64,000 nucleotides of DNA from Aptenodytes patagonicus (taxonomy: Eukaryota > Chordata > Aves > Sphenisciformes > Spheniscidae), in NCBI RefSeq assembly GCF_965638725.1, contig NC_134951.1, forward strand, positions 43,788,746 to 43,852,745, written 5' to 3'. The notes beneath the pieces were generated by a model. It had not been told where the DNA came from, ran no database searches, and saw only the letters and a list, made by a program, of their open reading frames with translations. The position numbers were made by a program, and so were the translations under genes. Shown piece by piece: positions 12,238 through 27,200 of this stretch; position 1 is the first letter of the stretch, and each line of letters starts with the position of its first letter.

Positions 12238-15200
12238 GATGGAGTTATCAGATAATTTTATTGGTCACATCTACTACATTGTTGTATAATAAGCATCACT
12301 ACAGTAGGTACAGCTGTACCTACTGAGAAACGTGGATGGGTACTCCATATCCTAACAGGCAGGATAACTGAAGAGTAAGTCCATGCCTGTGCTGTCATTA
12401 CAGATCCTTTTAAATTCAAGTAACAAGACAGAATCAAGTGATTAATATTAACAGTGAAGCTGCAGGCAGAAAATGAAGTGCCAGTTCTTTCAACACCTAA
12501 CACTGAAACTAAGATTGAGCACTGAAGGGCTGGGGATAATTCAACTACCTGGATGGTGAAGTAACTACAGCCTTGATCTTACTTCTGGCTAGCCATATAA
12601 CATACACAATGAGGGAAGAACAAAGCCCAAAATATTTCATAAACTGTCCTCAGAAAGAGAGGTACTTACAAGAAAAAGGGACACAGTGGTGTAAATTCTG
12701 AGGAAAGTTTAGCAGCCTCCAGACTCATTTTTTTCTTAACAAAGTTTGAATACCAACACACAGAGAAATACCCACCTTGATGGTTTATTCCACCCAGAGA
12801 CAATCCTAGATGAAGATTGTGTTTTACAATTTGTATCAAATCATCACGGCCATTGCTTTGTGGACACCATATTTCTGTAAATCTGTTGCGCAATGCAGGA
12901 GAAAGCTGCAAACAAGCAGAATGACATAGCAATTCAATTTATATTACACCATATTACTTAAGGTTGCAGTTAACTGATAGCCTTGTAGCCACAGTACCTG
13001 CAAACAATAAATAAAGTGACCAAGCTAGACCGTTCCTTCTAACTTTGACAGGGCCACTTTGTAACAAAAATCTTCGAGATAATGTGGATTTTAAGATTTC
13101 TAGTAGTGGCATCAATGCAGGAAGTGGCTGATAAATGAGAAAGTTCAAAAGAATATGGGAAGAAACTGAGCTGGTTCGCAAGCACCAAAGCTCCATTTCA
13201 TTCTAGGACATCATGTATCAAACAATGGCTATGTAATCTCCCTTTGCTTACAGAAGCAAACTACCACGTGGAAATCTGCCTTCAATTACAACTCATTTCT
13301 GTAATTCCTCTCTTCCTCTGGCTGAATTAGTCAAGCAAAAATCATTAGCAGAAATGCAATGCAGAAATAAACCCCCTTTAAACACATGGTTTTACAATCA
13401 GTTGTTCTGTACTGTAGAAACCACTTTAAATGGAGTATCCATCGTCTTTTGGGTAAAAGAGCTTATAGCTCTTTTTTTTAGTCCTAGCTCCCAACACTGC
13501 TTAGAAGTTTTTTGGTTTGTTTTTTGTTTTTTTAACCTTTCTTAAGTTACTTAAAGCCAAACTTCACAAACAGATTTTTTTTCATTTAATGAGAAAGGTC
13601 TTTTGGGATGTGATGTTCATATTCACTGAGAATGACAAGATGACCTCTAACTGTCACTTTCTGAACAGCATTAGGGAGAATAATCTATTATGCAACTTCA
13701 CACTACTCCAGACTCATGTTAGAGCTGGATTTACTTGCTTCACGAGCCACATTTCCTGTACTTGAAGTATTCTACATATCAAGCCTACCTAGAGTATTTA
13801 GAGGCCTGAAGTTTTCTTTGACATTCTGCTGAGTATTGACTTATATTGTCAAAATGATAGCACACAGAACTGATGGAAAACAGATACATCCTAATACTCC
13901 TTTAGAGCGATGAGGCAGATGCCTACTAGGAAGCACTGGATGCCAGAATTGGCGTGACACATTTTTGCATTGGACCTCCAATCACGTAAGAGCTAAGACC
14001 AGAAGATGTATGTTGTACTTCCAGTTGCTTTGACATTTACCTCCTTTTTCCCAAAGTCACCTCCTGGGTTCATGGTCGCAAGGATGCGAAATTTCTTGCC
14101 TGCAACTAATAGTTCTACCTCGTTATCCTCATCATCTTGACCACCTTTTTCCGCAAGTACTAATGTTTTTTCAGCTTCAAGAACACTAAAGAGAAGGTTG
14201 GGGGAAAAAAAAGAATCGTTTAATTTAGATTTCATTCCACACTTCAAAAGGTCACTTAAAAATGAAAATCACATGAATTGGCCTGCTTAAACTTCCATTG
14301 CCCCAGAATTTGTATTACATAAAAAAAAAAAAAAAAAAAAAATAATCTGTTCATCCTCCCTAATTGAGAACATTTCTGATTTTCAGAAGGAAACTCTACC
14401 CAAACCTTGTTGATAAGGTTCAGGTCAAATGATCTGTCAAAAGACTTGTCTAATAAAAGCATACATCTCACAGCTCTCTTTTTACAAAAGCAATAGCAAA
14501 ATTTATATTCATAGGAGCTAGATAAAGAACCAGTCTTCAAGCTGACAGACTATACATCTGAGAAGCATTCTAGTAGATTTTTGTTTTTTTGAGGTTTTGC
14601 TTGTTTGTTTGTTTTATTAGCTGTACTTTAGTGTACACTAAAAGCTGTAAAAGTTTCAGCTGTTACCCCTTTAGAAAGACACTGCTCAGTATCACTGCCA
14701 AAACAAAGAGGTTAACTGAACTTTATGAAAGAATGATAGCTGCACTGATACAGTGAGGAAAAAAAAAACAAAACAGCTTGTAACAGTGACAGTTTGGATA
14801 TGGTGGAAAAAATAGCTGTTAATCACCTCAATATAATGGGTAATCATAGAATCATTTAGGTTGGAAAAGACCTTTAAGATCATCGAGTCCAACTGTAAAC
14901 CTAGCACTGCCAAGTCCACCACTAAACCATGTCCCTAAGCGCCACATCTACACGTCTTTTAAATACCTCCAGGGATGGTGACTCAACCACTTCCAATGCC
15001 TGACAACCCTTTCGGTGAAGACATTTTTCCTAATATCCAATCTAAACCTCCCCTGGTGCAACTTGAGGCCGTTTCCTCTTGTCCTATCATTTGTTACTTG
15101 GAAGAAGAGACCGACACCCACCTCACTACAACCTCCTTTCAGGTAGTTGTAGAGAGCAATAAAGTCTCCCCTCAGCCTCCTTTTCTCCAGGCTAAACAAC

Positions 15201-18200
15201 CCCAGTTCCCTCAGCCGCTCCTCATAAGACTTGTGCTCTAAATGGAATGACTAAAATGAGGGATACTGCTGCAAGCAGATAATGAAATTATATTTTATGA
15301 ACTTTTACACACATAAAGAGAGGGAAATAACTAGTTTTGTTTCTGGTATTTGACAAGATGCATCATTTTCAAGAGCTCACTGACAGGCTGAAAATATTAA
15401 TATTGCAGATGGTAAACTGGAGATTTGAAAGTTACGATATCACAGGAATAACTGAAACATGTCGGGACAATTCACATGACTGAAGGATCGTGATGGATGG
15501 CTATAGGCTGTTTCATAAAGACAGGCAAGAAAGAAGAGGAAGAGGAGTTGCGCTCTTATGTTAAGGAGAACCTTGAATGTATAGAAGTCAACTATGGCGA
15601 TTGTGGAAGCCCTATCGAATGCCTCCGAGTCAAGATCAGAGGGCTGTCTCCAAGGGGGATCTTACAGTAGGCATCTGCTACCAACCTCCAAACCAAAACA
15701 GTAAGGCCAATGAAGCAGTATTTGGGTCACTTAAGCAAGCTTTGGGTCAACAAAACCTGGTTCTTATGGGTGACTTCAACTACCCAGACATTTGTTGAAG
15801 AACAATACAACAGCTCACATGTCATCCATCAAGTTCCTGGAATGCGTAGAGGACTGCTTCCTCATACAAATGTTAGATGTGCCAACCAGGAATGAGGCAC
15901 TGCTGGACTTGCTACTCACAAACCAAGAAAACCTGCTTTGTAGTATCTCAGTTAGTGATAGCCTTGGCTGCAGCGATCACAATATTGTCGAGTTTGGGAT
16001 CCTGCTGAGCACGCTGAAGGTTAGTACTAACACAAAGGTTTTAGATTTTAGAAAAGTAAACTTCAGCTTGCTCAGAGCTCAACTGGGAGGGATTCCGTGG
16101 GAAGCTTCCATGGAGGATAAAGGAGCTAGCAAGTGTTGGGAGTTTTTCAAAAACGCTCTCCTAGAAGCACAAAAACAGTTCATCACCTTTACAGGTAAGG
16201 GAAGAAGGCGAAGCAAGGGACCCCCTTGACTTAACTGTGAGTTTCTGAGTCTGCTCAAAACCAAAAGAGAAGTGTCCCAGGGATAGAAAAGCAGACAAAT
16301 ACCCATTGAGCACTACAAGGGCATTGCCAGGGCGTGCAGAGATACAGTTAGAAAAGCAAAAGCTCAGCTTGAATTGAAATTGGCCAGAGATGCCAAAAAC
16401 TACAAGAAAGGATTCTTCAGGTACCTAAACAACGAGCAGAAACAGAAGGAAAATACTGGCCCACTGTTAAACAGGAGAGGTGCATTAGTCACCAACAACG
16501 CTGAAAAAGCAGAGGTTCTCAACACTTTCTTCATCTCTGTCTTTACCAGCACTGCTGGGTCCCAGGCCTTGGAAACAGAAATCCAGGTTAATGCAAACAC
16601 AGACCCACCGTCAGTGAAGCAAGAGTTGGTATGTGAACTATTACAGGAGCTTGACCCCTACAAATTGATGGGCCCTGACAATATCCACCTGAGGGTATTA
16701 AGAGAGCTGGCTGACATTGCTGCGAGGCCACTCTCCATAATCTTTGAGATGTCGTGGAGATTGGGAGACATCCCAGAAGACTGGAAGGCGGCTAATGTCA
16801 CACCCATCTACAAGAAGGGCTTAAAGGAGTATCCAGGAAATTATAGGCCCATCAGTCTTACTTCAGACCATTGGGAAGTTATGGAACAAATCTCCTGGGG
16901 GCTATCACAAGTCAAATGAAGCACGTGATTGGGAAAAGCCAGCACGGATTCACCAAGGGCAAATCGTGCTTCACAAACCTGACCGCCCTCTACGACAAAA
17001 TAACCTGCTCAGTTGACGTGGGGTGAGCGGTGGACGTTGTCTACCTGGATTTCTCCAAGGCTTTCAATACAGTTTCCCACAGCCTCCTCCTAGAGAAACT
17101 GATGCGTTACGGTCTAGACAAGTGGTCCGTGCGGTAGGTGGGGAACTGGCTGACAGGCCGCACCCAGAGGGTGGTGGTAAATAGCTCCTTTTTGAACTGG
17201 CAACCTGTCAAAAGTGGGGTCCCCCAGGGATCAATATTGGGCCCAACACTGTTTAATATCTTCGTAAGTGATCTGGATGATGGGATCAAGTGTACCCTGA
17301 TTAAGTTTGCAGATGATACCAAACTGAGTGGGGAATTGGACACTTCGAAAGGGAGAGCCACCCTGCAGGAAGACCTGGATAGGCTGCAAGGGTGGGCTAA
17401 CAAGAACCTTATGAAGTCCAATGAAAACAAAAGGTAAGGTCTTGCACCTGGGAAAACATAATCCAGGAGTGCAGCACAGGCTGGGATCTACCTGGCTGGG
17501 AAGCAGCTCTGTGGAAAGGGACGTGGGGGTACTGGTAGACAACAAGCTCAGTATGAGGGAACAGTGTGCTGCTGCGGCAAAGAAAGCCAACAGGATGCTG
17601 GGTTGCATCAACAAGGGCATGACCAACAGAGATAAAGAAGTCATTATCCCACTCTACTTGGCGTTTATCAGGCCACACCTGGAATACTGTGTTCAGTTTT
17701 GGTCCCTGCTATACAAAAAAAAGATGTGGACAGGCTGGAGAGGGTCCAGAGAAGAGCCACAAAGATGATCAAAGGACTAGGAAGCCTGTCATATGAGGAA
17801 AGGCTGAGAGAACTGGGTTTGTTCAGCCTTGAGAAAAGAAGGCTTAGGGGAGACCTTATCACCATGTTCCAGTATTTAAAGGGTGGCTACAAAGAAGATG
17901 GAGACTCCCTTTTTACAGGGAGTCACATGGATAAGACGAGGGGTAATGGGTAAAAGTTACTCCTGGGAAGATTCCGATTGGACACAAGAGGAAAATTTTT
18001 CACAATGAGAACAAGCAGCCATTAGAATAATCTCCCCAGGGAAGTGGTGGATTCCCCAACGTTGGACACTTAAGATTTGGCTGGACAGGGTGCTGGGCCA
18101 TCTTGTCTAGACCATACTTTTGCCAAGAAAGGTTGGATCAGATGATCCTTGAGGTCCCTTCGAACCTGGTATTCTATGACTCTATGATTTTACTTGTAGA

Positions 18201-21200
18201 TTTATTTTCCATCTTGACTCATGCTGTAAACTGTCTTTAGGTATTGTATAAACTGTTTCAACTAAACTAGGGTTTATGTTCTTAATTTCTTCATCCAGGG
18301 ACATGAGCTATTGAATAAAGTGAATCCTTTCATCATCTTATTTTTGTCCATGAAACAGATACAGCAATTTGAGTGCAGATCACTCTGCAGCAGTACTATA
18401 AAGCCAAATGGAAAATAAATGGCACTAACCAAAGCATTCAAAACCAACATAATCAGTGTACCAATACATGTCAAGCAAACATATACATAGCTGCTTTTCA
18501 ATTGAAGTACCTTTTCTTTTTCCAGGTAAGACTTGGGCAAGACAAGGCAGTTTCATCTTGTCTTACCTTACTATCTTTCCTCCTATCTGTAATTAGAATT
18601 TCAAACAGCAAAAATTGTCTAAGAATTACTATGATTAAAACTAGCACCTCTGTCACATGGATGACAATCAGAAAAACAAAGCAAACTGGCACAGAAGTTG
18701 AAACATGAAAAGGGCTAGAGCTATTTGGGTCATTCATTCTTTCAGCAAGAACTACATGATTAAGAGAGCAGCTCTCCAGGCCAGGAAACAAATGTGCCTA
18801 AAAAGCTAGATTTACCCTGCTCATGTTTGTGTAATGAATAGACACATTGAGGATACTTAATACTAACACATTTAAGACATACCTGTTAAGTCGCTCTAGT
18901 ACAGAATCATCAGCTAAAGAAATCTCATCAAGGAGAAAAAAACCCTCCTCTTTCATTGCTAAAACAAGAGGTCCATCGCACCACTCAAAGAGTCTAGAAC
19001 CATCAGATTCCTCCTAAGAAATGGAAAATTAAATTAATGACTTTTCACAATTGTTACTTTTTGCTTCCACGGTCTCACTACCCAAACTACTATCGATGCA
19101 AGACAAACCTGGTCTTTTGACCTCTGTCTGACTGGTCGCAGTCCTCCCAGGAAGTCTGAAGTCTCCATATGCAAGTGGCAATTCACTGAGTATAGCTTCT
19201 GATTTGTTAATGCTGCGAAGATCTGACAAATGGTAGTTTTACCACACCTGCAACAAAGTAATTTAATTGAAAGGGAATAATAAAAAAAAAAAAAAAAAAC
19301 ACACCACAGCTCACTTTTGACAGGATTCATACTTTCATTGAAGAGCTATGAGGCAAAGGCCCAGCATGCAAATTTCCTTCTGCTCCTTTCCTTGAAAGAA
19401 ATGTATGCAAAGTGAAGCTATTTTTGGCACAACAACTGTTGCTGACTTGCACAAGATGCCTTTAATTAATTTTAAATCAATATCTGCATTGATGGATTTC
19501 TGCAGGTTCAAAGTCAAATTTATTTCAGCCTGCCCTTACAGGTACTCAACTAGCCTGACATTTCACTAAACTGGAGATGCTACGTGTTTAGACCAAGCCT
19601 AAGTCTGAGGGAATAAAACTGCTCAGTACCTAGAGTTCTCATTTATTACCTAAATAATTTTACTTCTCCCTTCTCTTGCGTTTTTCTTCCCTTCTCTCCT
19701 ACAAAAATTTCCTCCCCAAATTTATAACCAGCACAGGAGCAGACAGCATCTACTTCCACGACCTCCTTTACAGCATACGAGGCAGGGCAGTGGTGGTGGG
19801 GAGAAGTAGTAGCAAGGCTATATTCAAGCTCTTAAGACATGTAAAGCAAACGTGCTCTCAAACAGAAAAATGTCACAATTCCCCAAGAGCAGCCTCTCCA
19901 GTGAGGTACAGTAAGATTCTACAGGGCACCTTGTGAAAAGTGGGGACAGAAGTCAGCTGATCTCAATTTCACTACTTTCTATATAATTTCTATGTAGTTA
20001 CACATAACGCAGATAATCCCATTAAAGACTTGTGCTGAAAGAGATGCAATTGCTTCCCCTCAAAAGGGAACTGTGAAAAACAACAGTTGCAAGTCTGCCA
20101 TTGCAGAGGCTTAAATGTCCCAGATCAAAGAAGCACTGAAGCTCACACGATCATTTTGTGTCTGACTCAGTGGCTGCTGCAGCACTACAAAGAACTGCAT
20201 CATAAAAAGCAAGATTACCCAGTGTCTCCCACCAGCAGTACTGGTTCACCAAACTCCAGGGCTCGTCCCACCAAAACGGCAAGTCTCCTCATCCCTTGAG
20301 TCCAGACAATATGGTTAAAATCTCTGTCCATCACTGACATCTGCGTGGAGGATTTAGCTGCACAACACAAAGCAATCCATCAGCTGCAGTCACATCTAGA
20401 GAACTACCAGTGTGGTCCATCTAGGAAACTCACCCAGTAGCTTTTTGACACTTTCCCCTGAGAAGAGAGACTCAGGATATATTTTTTTCTTGAAGTGTTT
20501 TTCAAGGACACTCTGAATAACATCCACCTCCTCCTGTTTCCTGACTCTGCCTGCTAGAAGCATAAAACCTATAAAACAGAGGAAGAGAGAAAGCAATTAC
20601 TACCTGGTTAATCAGTGACAAAAATTTATACTTAAGAACTAGAGCTGGAAAGTAATTCTACAGACACTCTAAAAGCCTGAGGTAGCAGGGCTCACCATCA
20701 TTTGCTAAGTGCTGAAGCCAGTCATACTCCTTCTCCAGCTGTTCTGCCAGTCTGTACCTTTCAGCCCAACGAAACAGATCCCGCAGGGTAATGAACCCGT
20801 GCTTCCCAGCAAACACTGTTGAACCTCTGCGGTAAGACTGTCATAAGAACAAAACATGAGCCATTTTTTCATGAACCTGTCCAAATACTTAAAGCAAAGC
20901 TAATCAGAGCTCTCTAATGTGACGCTTCTTCAAACAAACCATATGGAAAGAAAGTCTAGTACAGTCACAACTCCCAAACTCAAATTACCTTTAAGCAGGT
21001 ATTTGATAGGTACCAGGAACAAAATAATATAGATGATAATAAATAAAAATACTACGAAGAAAATAGGTACCTGGAATAAAACAAAATCCAAGCAAAAGAT
21101 TAGGTTCTACACCAAAACCTATGTTAGTACGTTGAAGCGTGCTCTGGTTTGTGCTGCTGCAATTGCTTTTAAATACAAGATAGTTTTAGCTACATACTAA

Positions 21201-24200
21201 GCGTTAAATGTCTGTTAAACACAATAGTGTCCGAACACATCCAAAATTATTGCTTAAAAATAATACCAAACCTAGCATGACCCACAGACAGCTACAAATC
21301 CAATACTGTACTTTGGATTCAGAGCAAGGGATTATTCTACACACCAAATCCCAAGGCCTTTGGTTATTAATTTTTTTGCTGCTAGCTTTCTCTCAAATCT
21401 GACATCACCTTCCCTATTCTCTATCTTAACCACTGAACTAAGTACTTTGGTGGGTTCCCTTCCATCAATTATGGTTTAGGTTTTCAAATATTTGCCAGTT
21501 AGCAACACCTCCCCCTCAAAAGGAATTTCTATTACTTTGCGCTGAAATGTTTGCATGCCTTCTACAACAAGAAGAAAGACTCTCATACTTGCAGGTCTAA
21601 CATGACTTTGACAAGCTTGCTGCAATAAGAAGGTGGCAAACTGCATCGCTTGTGCAGGATGGTTTCCAATTCAGCACTTGGCAGTTCATCAAAATGCAGT
21701 TCCACAAAACGATTTCTGAAGGCTCTGGACAAAACCTAAAATATGAGAACATACTATTGCTTGAACTTTTTCCTTTGATATTCCTCATGTTATATATCTT
21801 CCCCTACACATCCAAAGGATGTCATAGCATACGGATTAGCACATACTTATAAACATTGAAAGAAAGCATAAGAGGCAGCCTAGATGAGGACAAGAGCTTT
21901 AAAACGTGTTGTGTTTTAACCCCAGCTGGCAGCTAAGCACCAAACAGCCACTTGCTCACTCCCCCTACAGTGGGATGGGGGAAAGAATCAGAAGGGTAAA
22001 AGTGAGAAAACTCAGGGGTTGAGATAAAGACAGTTTCATAGGGAAAGCAAAAGGTTCATGCACAAGCAAAGCAAAATAAGAATTCATTCACCACTTCTCA
22101 TCAGCAGGCAGGTGTTCAGCCATTTCCAGGAAATCAGGGCTTCATCATACGCAACAGTTATTTGGGGAAACAAACACGGAACATCCCCCTCTTCCTCCTT
22201 GTCCCCCCCGTTTTTATTGCTGAGCATGACGGTATATGGTATGGAATATCCCTTTTGTCAGTTGGGGTCAGCTGTCCCGGCTGTGTCACCTCCCAGCTCT
22301 TGTGCACCCCCAGCCTACTCACTGGCAGGGCACTGTGAGAAGCAGAAAAGGCCTTGACTCTGTGCAAGCACTGCTCAGCAATAGCTAAGACATCCCTGTG
22401 TTATCAACACTGTTTTTGTCACAAATCCAAAACATAGCACCATACCAGTCACTATGAAGAAAGTTAACTCTACCCCAGCCAAAACCAGTACAAAATGGAC
22501 ATCAATAGCCTAAGTCAAGTCTCTTCTCCAGTGCTCTTGAGCAAGAAATGCTGAGTCAAATATAACATACATGAACTCCAGTTCAGTAAAGCACTTAAAT
22601 CTCAACTACTCAAAATGAATTAGAAATTTGCAAAACAAGCAATTAACCTAAACAGAACCCAGCTGTACTGAAAGTTAGCCCACAGCCACCTCAATTCTCT
22701 ACCTCTTGAGAGTTTCATGTTAATTCTGTGCTATGCATCAGAAACTTTTCACATCACACTTCTATGTACAAGGGCGATTCATTCCGTAGAGTTGTAGCTA
22801 CTCAAAGGAAGAGATTATACAGACCTTTCTGCCACCATAGAGTCCGGGAGGATTCTGTGTAGCAAACAGCATGAAGCGAGGGTGAGCTTTGACAACTTCC
22901 TGGGTCTCAGTAATGAACAGCTCCCTGTTATCATCCAACAAACGGTTGAGAGCCTCCAGAACATCAGTGGGAGCCAAATTCAGTTCATCTAGAACAATCC
23001 AGTAACCCTTTCTCATTGCATCTATGAGGATGCCTTGGAGGGAACAGAAAAAGTTCTAGTCAAAAATCTGACAAACTAAATTTAACAGAAGCACGCATTC
23101 AGATACTTTTCGCAACCAGTTTTCACTCAGTATAAATGCTAATCCAGAGACGGAAGGAACAGTATTGTTTAAGCTGTTGAATTCTTTTCTTTATGTCCAA
23201 TATGACAAGTATGATGAGACAAACATGAACTCTTAAGAATTCACTGAAATTCACAGAGGTGATTATCATTAATATGCAGTGATATATTAAGTGATATCAT
23301 TAATAAACTAACTTTATGACAGATCATCTCTCCATTGTAATAAAAGACAAGTTAGGCAGAAAAAAAAAAAAAGGCAGTGAAGTGAGACAGGAATTTGCAG
23401 TAAGTATAATATGCCCACCCACCTTCCTTAAATACCAACTTCCCAGAGGCATCCGATGTATAACAGCCAATATATTCCTGGATGTCAGTATGCTCATGAT
23501 TGTTAATCCTTACACAATGGTTCCCAGTAGCAGCAGCCAACCAGCGAATTAAACTGGTTTTACCAACAGAGGTCTCTCCTTGAATCAGTACTGGATGAGT
23601 CCTAAAAGGGATAACCAAAATAGTGGTTTAGAAGCATGAGTCGTATCTTTCTCATATACAAGGTTATCAACATTATTTGAAGTTTTCACAGATCTACATT
23701 ACCAAACTATATTACCAAAATATCACTACTTAACTCACTCGGAGTATCCAAGATCATACACTAATAGGGGAACATAAGTAACTTTACCCCCGAATGCTAA
23801 CTCCTACCCATGAAGCTTTACATGGCAGTGTGAAATAAGCAGGTTATTCTAACTGCAATTTCCTAGACTATCATTTACATAAAACCAGGTATGGCAGTAA
23901 AATGGTTTAAGGAAACAAGAAATACATGTATAAATTCAAGTCACTGTATAATGAAAAGTTAACTATAAAGTAGAAGGAAAATGGACATTACTCATGCCAA
24001 ACAATAAAGGCTAGACAGGCACCAACACTTAAGACCCAAATCTTTAACTTAGTTTTTTAATGGAAAAGTTGAAACAGACATACCCTGCAGACACAACTCT
24101 GGCAATGTCTTTCAGATTAAGCTTAACTGAAGGGGTTAGCACATAAGTCTCATCTACAGTAGGTTCCTTATCCCCAGCTGAAATCCAGTATCCTTCTATA

Positions 24201-27200
24201 AGTATAAATCTCCCTCCTTGGGGTTTTGGTATTTGCTAAGGAGACATGACAGAAATAACAGATTATACAAATGAGTTTCAATTTGCTAACGAAGACAACT
24301 ACTGTTACGCCACTGCAACATAATCTTTAAGAAGTCATTTTAAATTAATCCCTGAGCACTCCTGCAAGTAAGCACTGTCCCCTTGTCACAGAATGCAAAT
24401 TACAGGAAAAGCCTGACCAGATTATTTCAAAGTCATGAAGCCAGAATCTTTGCCAGTGCCAGGAAGATAAAAATGCCTCAAGAGTCCTAGCACTGAATTT
24501 TGAAGTATGCTTCCAAGCAGGAAATTGGCTTTTATCTTTTTATCTAATATGAAGAGTTTTACTCTGAAACAAACACATCTCTCTTGCAACTGGCTTCCCC
24601 ATCCCACCAGCCCAGTCCCTCATGCAAACTCATGCTGGGCTCCCACAACTAGTGAGATTCTTCCTTTCCCATTAGAGACAAAGCACAGATGTTTGCTTCA
24701 TATCCATATGTTCTGCATTCGGAGTCTAAAAATAAAAAGCCTATGAAAGCTCCTCAAAAGCCTGTGAAAGCTTTACAGTTGGAGTCACTGTATTAAGCTG
24801 CCCACACTCCACAATGCTGTAATTATTCAGACTTCCAAATTTTTTCAAATTAACAAATAAACTAGCTAACATATGGGCATTTCAAGCAGAAGTAAAAAAT
24901 TATGAAGAAACAGTATTAAGGTGGGGGTTTTTTTCCGTTCTCATCTTTATAAGATGAAAAACAGGACTGTGAGAAGGAAATGTGGAGGAAAAAGGCAGGA
25001 GACGGCAACTCAAAATAAATTCTACTCTGAATACTAAACAGCTCTATATAGGCTTAGTTACCTACCTGCTTGAGAAGGCTTTTGATGTTTCCAGAGACTA
25101 TATGCTGGCAAATTAGCTTTTGAACTACTGGGTGAGAAACTCTGTCAAGCTGCGTCAGGAAACTCAAACAGAAGCCCTAAGAAGAAGAGTTATTTTCAGT
25201 GATAAAATGAAAAATCATTAGGAAAACAAATGTAGAGATTAAAGAATCATTTCTGTTCAATACTGCACTTAGAAGAGAGGATTTTCCTTTACCCAAACAG
25301 TATTTGTAGTGAATACACACTGAAACAAACCCCAACATAGGTAATCACCTCATACAGTGAGCGTGGTATGCTGCTACATGGATTAGACGCTGCAAATCTC
25401 AATGCCCTGCAAAGTGTACGGAGACTGTAGTGAGGTCTGTGGCCTGTTCCATCCACCAGCTTTGCTTCTGCTTCCTTTCTCACAGATAAATAAAAGCTGC
25501 AAAAATAGAGTGAAACCACTTCCAGTTACATAGTGCTGTTACTGATCAGGGCATTGCTCTAAGGAATTAAATCCAAAGTATGAACACTTAAGCTTATCTC
25601 CAACTGTCACTTTTTCTAAAAGCTCCAGGTTAGGAAAGCCATGCCAAATTCTGCCATCTGTATAGTCAGTGAAGCAAATCAGAGTATTTTAGAACCATAT
25701 TTTTGAGTGAGCTTGATATACAGAGAATGACTACAAACTCAAAGTATTCTAAACATGCAACAGTTCTTCAGGTGAGATAATACACCTTAAACTAGGGGAA
25801 AGAAAGGTAACTTGATAAACACACAAGACTTTCATTGGTATGATCCACAGAAACAAATCATTTTAGTCTCTCAGATGGGAAAAGAGGACTACAGCAACAA
25901 TGCTTTTTAACTGGTGCCACCAAGAAAGCATTTCTGAATAAGAAAAAGTGAATCTCCTTCACACAAGTACAGAAACTTTCAGAATGAAGAGAACGGATGT
26001 CTACCCTCTTTCATTTCCTAAGGCTATGCAAACTGCTGCATAGGGAGCATTATAGTGTTTCCCAAAACAATCTAACCGCAGACTACAGTTACACGCTTCC
26101 TTTTTGTGACTTATTCCATCAAGGATTTCACGGCATTACAACCAACTTACTTCACAATTCCTTGTACTGTATTTTTGTTCACATTCAAGCCTCTCAGATA
26201 ATCCATGATAAGAATTTGCAAGTCTCCTTCATTTCTCAATTCTTCTACATAAAGTTCGGTAAACCTACAAGAATCAAATCAATCCGTAACACTCAGACAT
26301 CTGACAATATTAAAAAAAAAATAAAATAAAAAAATCACATTATATATGATTCTCGTGGTATATAACATTTAACATTTTGTAAGCAGCAGAATACTGACTT
26401 GTCAAACTACCTAAAGATAGACTCAAGAACCAGAGTAATTAAAAAGGAAGTATTAGTAATACCTTATTTCTAAGTAATTTATCTGAATTACTTTAACTTA
26501 GTAGACTGAAAATGAACTATGGGACTGTATTTTTGAAAATCAAAATTTTAAACAATTTGCAATAGATATCCAAACATTATGGCCTGAACACTGGAGCACT
26601 GACACGGCAGGAGCACTTTTCAAAGTCAACTCTCTAATGATCTCCATTTTAAAAAGTGAACACTTACGAGATATCACTTATTCTAATTTTGTATTGACTA
26701 GCATAGCCAGAACTAGCATATCCAGGTTGTTTTCTACTTTTACAGATATCCAGCTCAGCAACGATAAAATGAGAAAACTTGACAATAAGCAAAGGGAAAT
26801 TAGCAGCAAAACATGTACTCAGTGAAGTTCTGAGTATCTCTAAATATGTCAACAGCATTTCACATTTGGTACACTACACTGGCAGCTCTAGTTAATGAAC
26901 ATATTTTCTAACCGTTAGTTAGCCCAGCATATTCACATTCAACACCCAATGCAAGTCTGCAGCCCTTCTATACCATGCATTACAACTGCAAACAATAGCT
27001 CAGGACACACCACAGCAAACCCAAAACAACTGAGCAATACCATTAACTTCAGAGGGGTGGATATTTTTGGCAAATGCAAATATAAATTCACTTAAACTTA
27101 CAAGCTATGCTGAAGCTGAAGTCTCCTTTCTTCTGTATTAGACTCACTTTCTTTCCTTCCACTACTAAGCCAGGGAGCTAATAGCAATAAAACCTTACTT

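Larger units (their letters stand above)
14186..18882 (-). other. MDN1: MDN1 intron 31
   Basis: At 4.7 kb, the second-largest MDN1 intron here. About 3.2 kb of it is two CR1 copies in opposite orientations. An A22 run lies at 14321-14342. The remaining sequence (18190-18880) shows nothing I recognise. Confidence 0.85.

Noticed and set aside
15577..17953. ORFs with endonuclease and reverse transcriptase similarity
   Set aside because: They are fragments of one decayed CR1 LINE broken by frameshifts and stops, not host genes.
21902..22497. Target-site duplications around the solo LTRs
   Set aside because: The flanking 4 to 6 bp do not match at any of the three copies, so no duplication is claimed. 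The copies are old or their ends are not exact.
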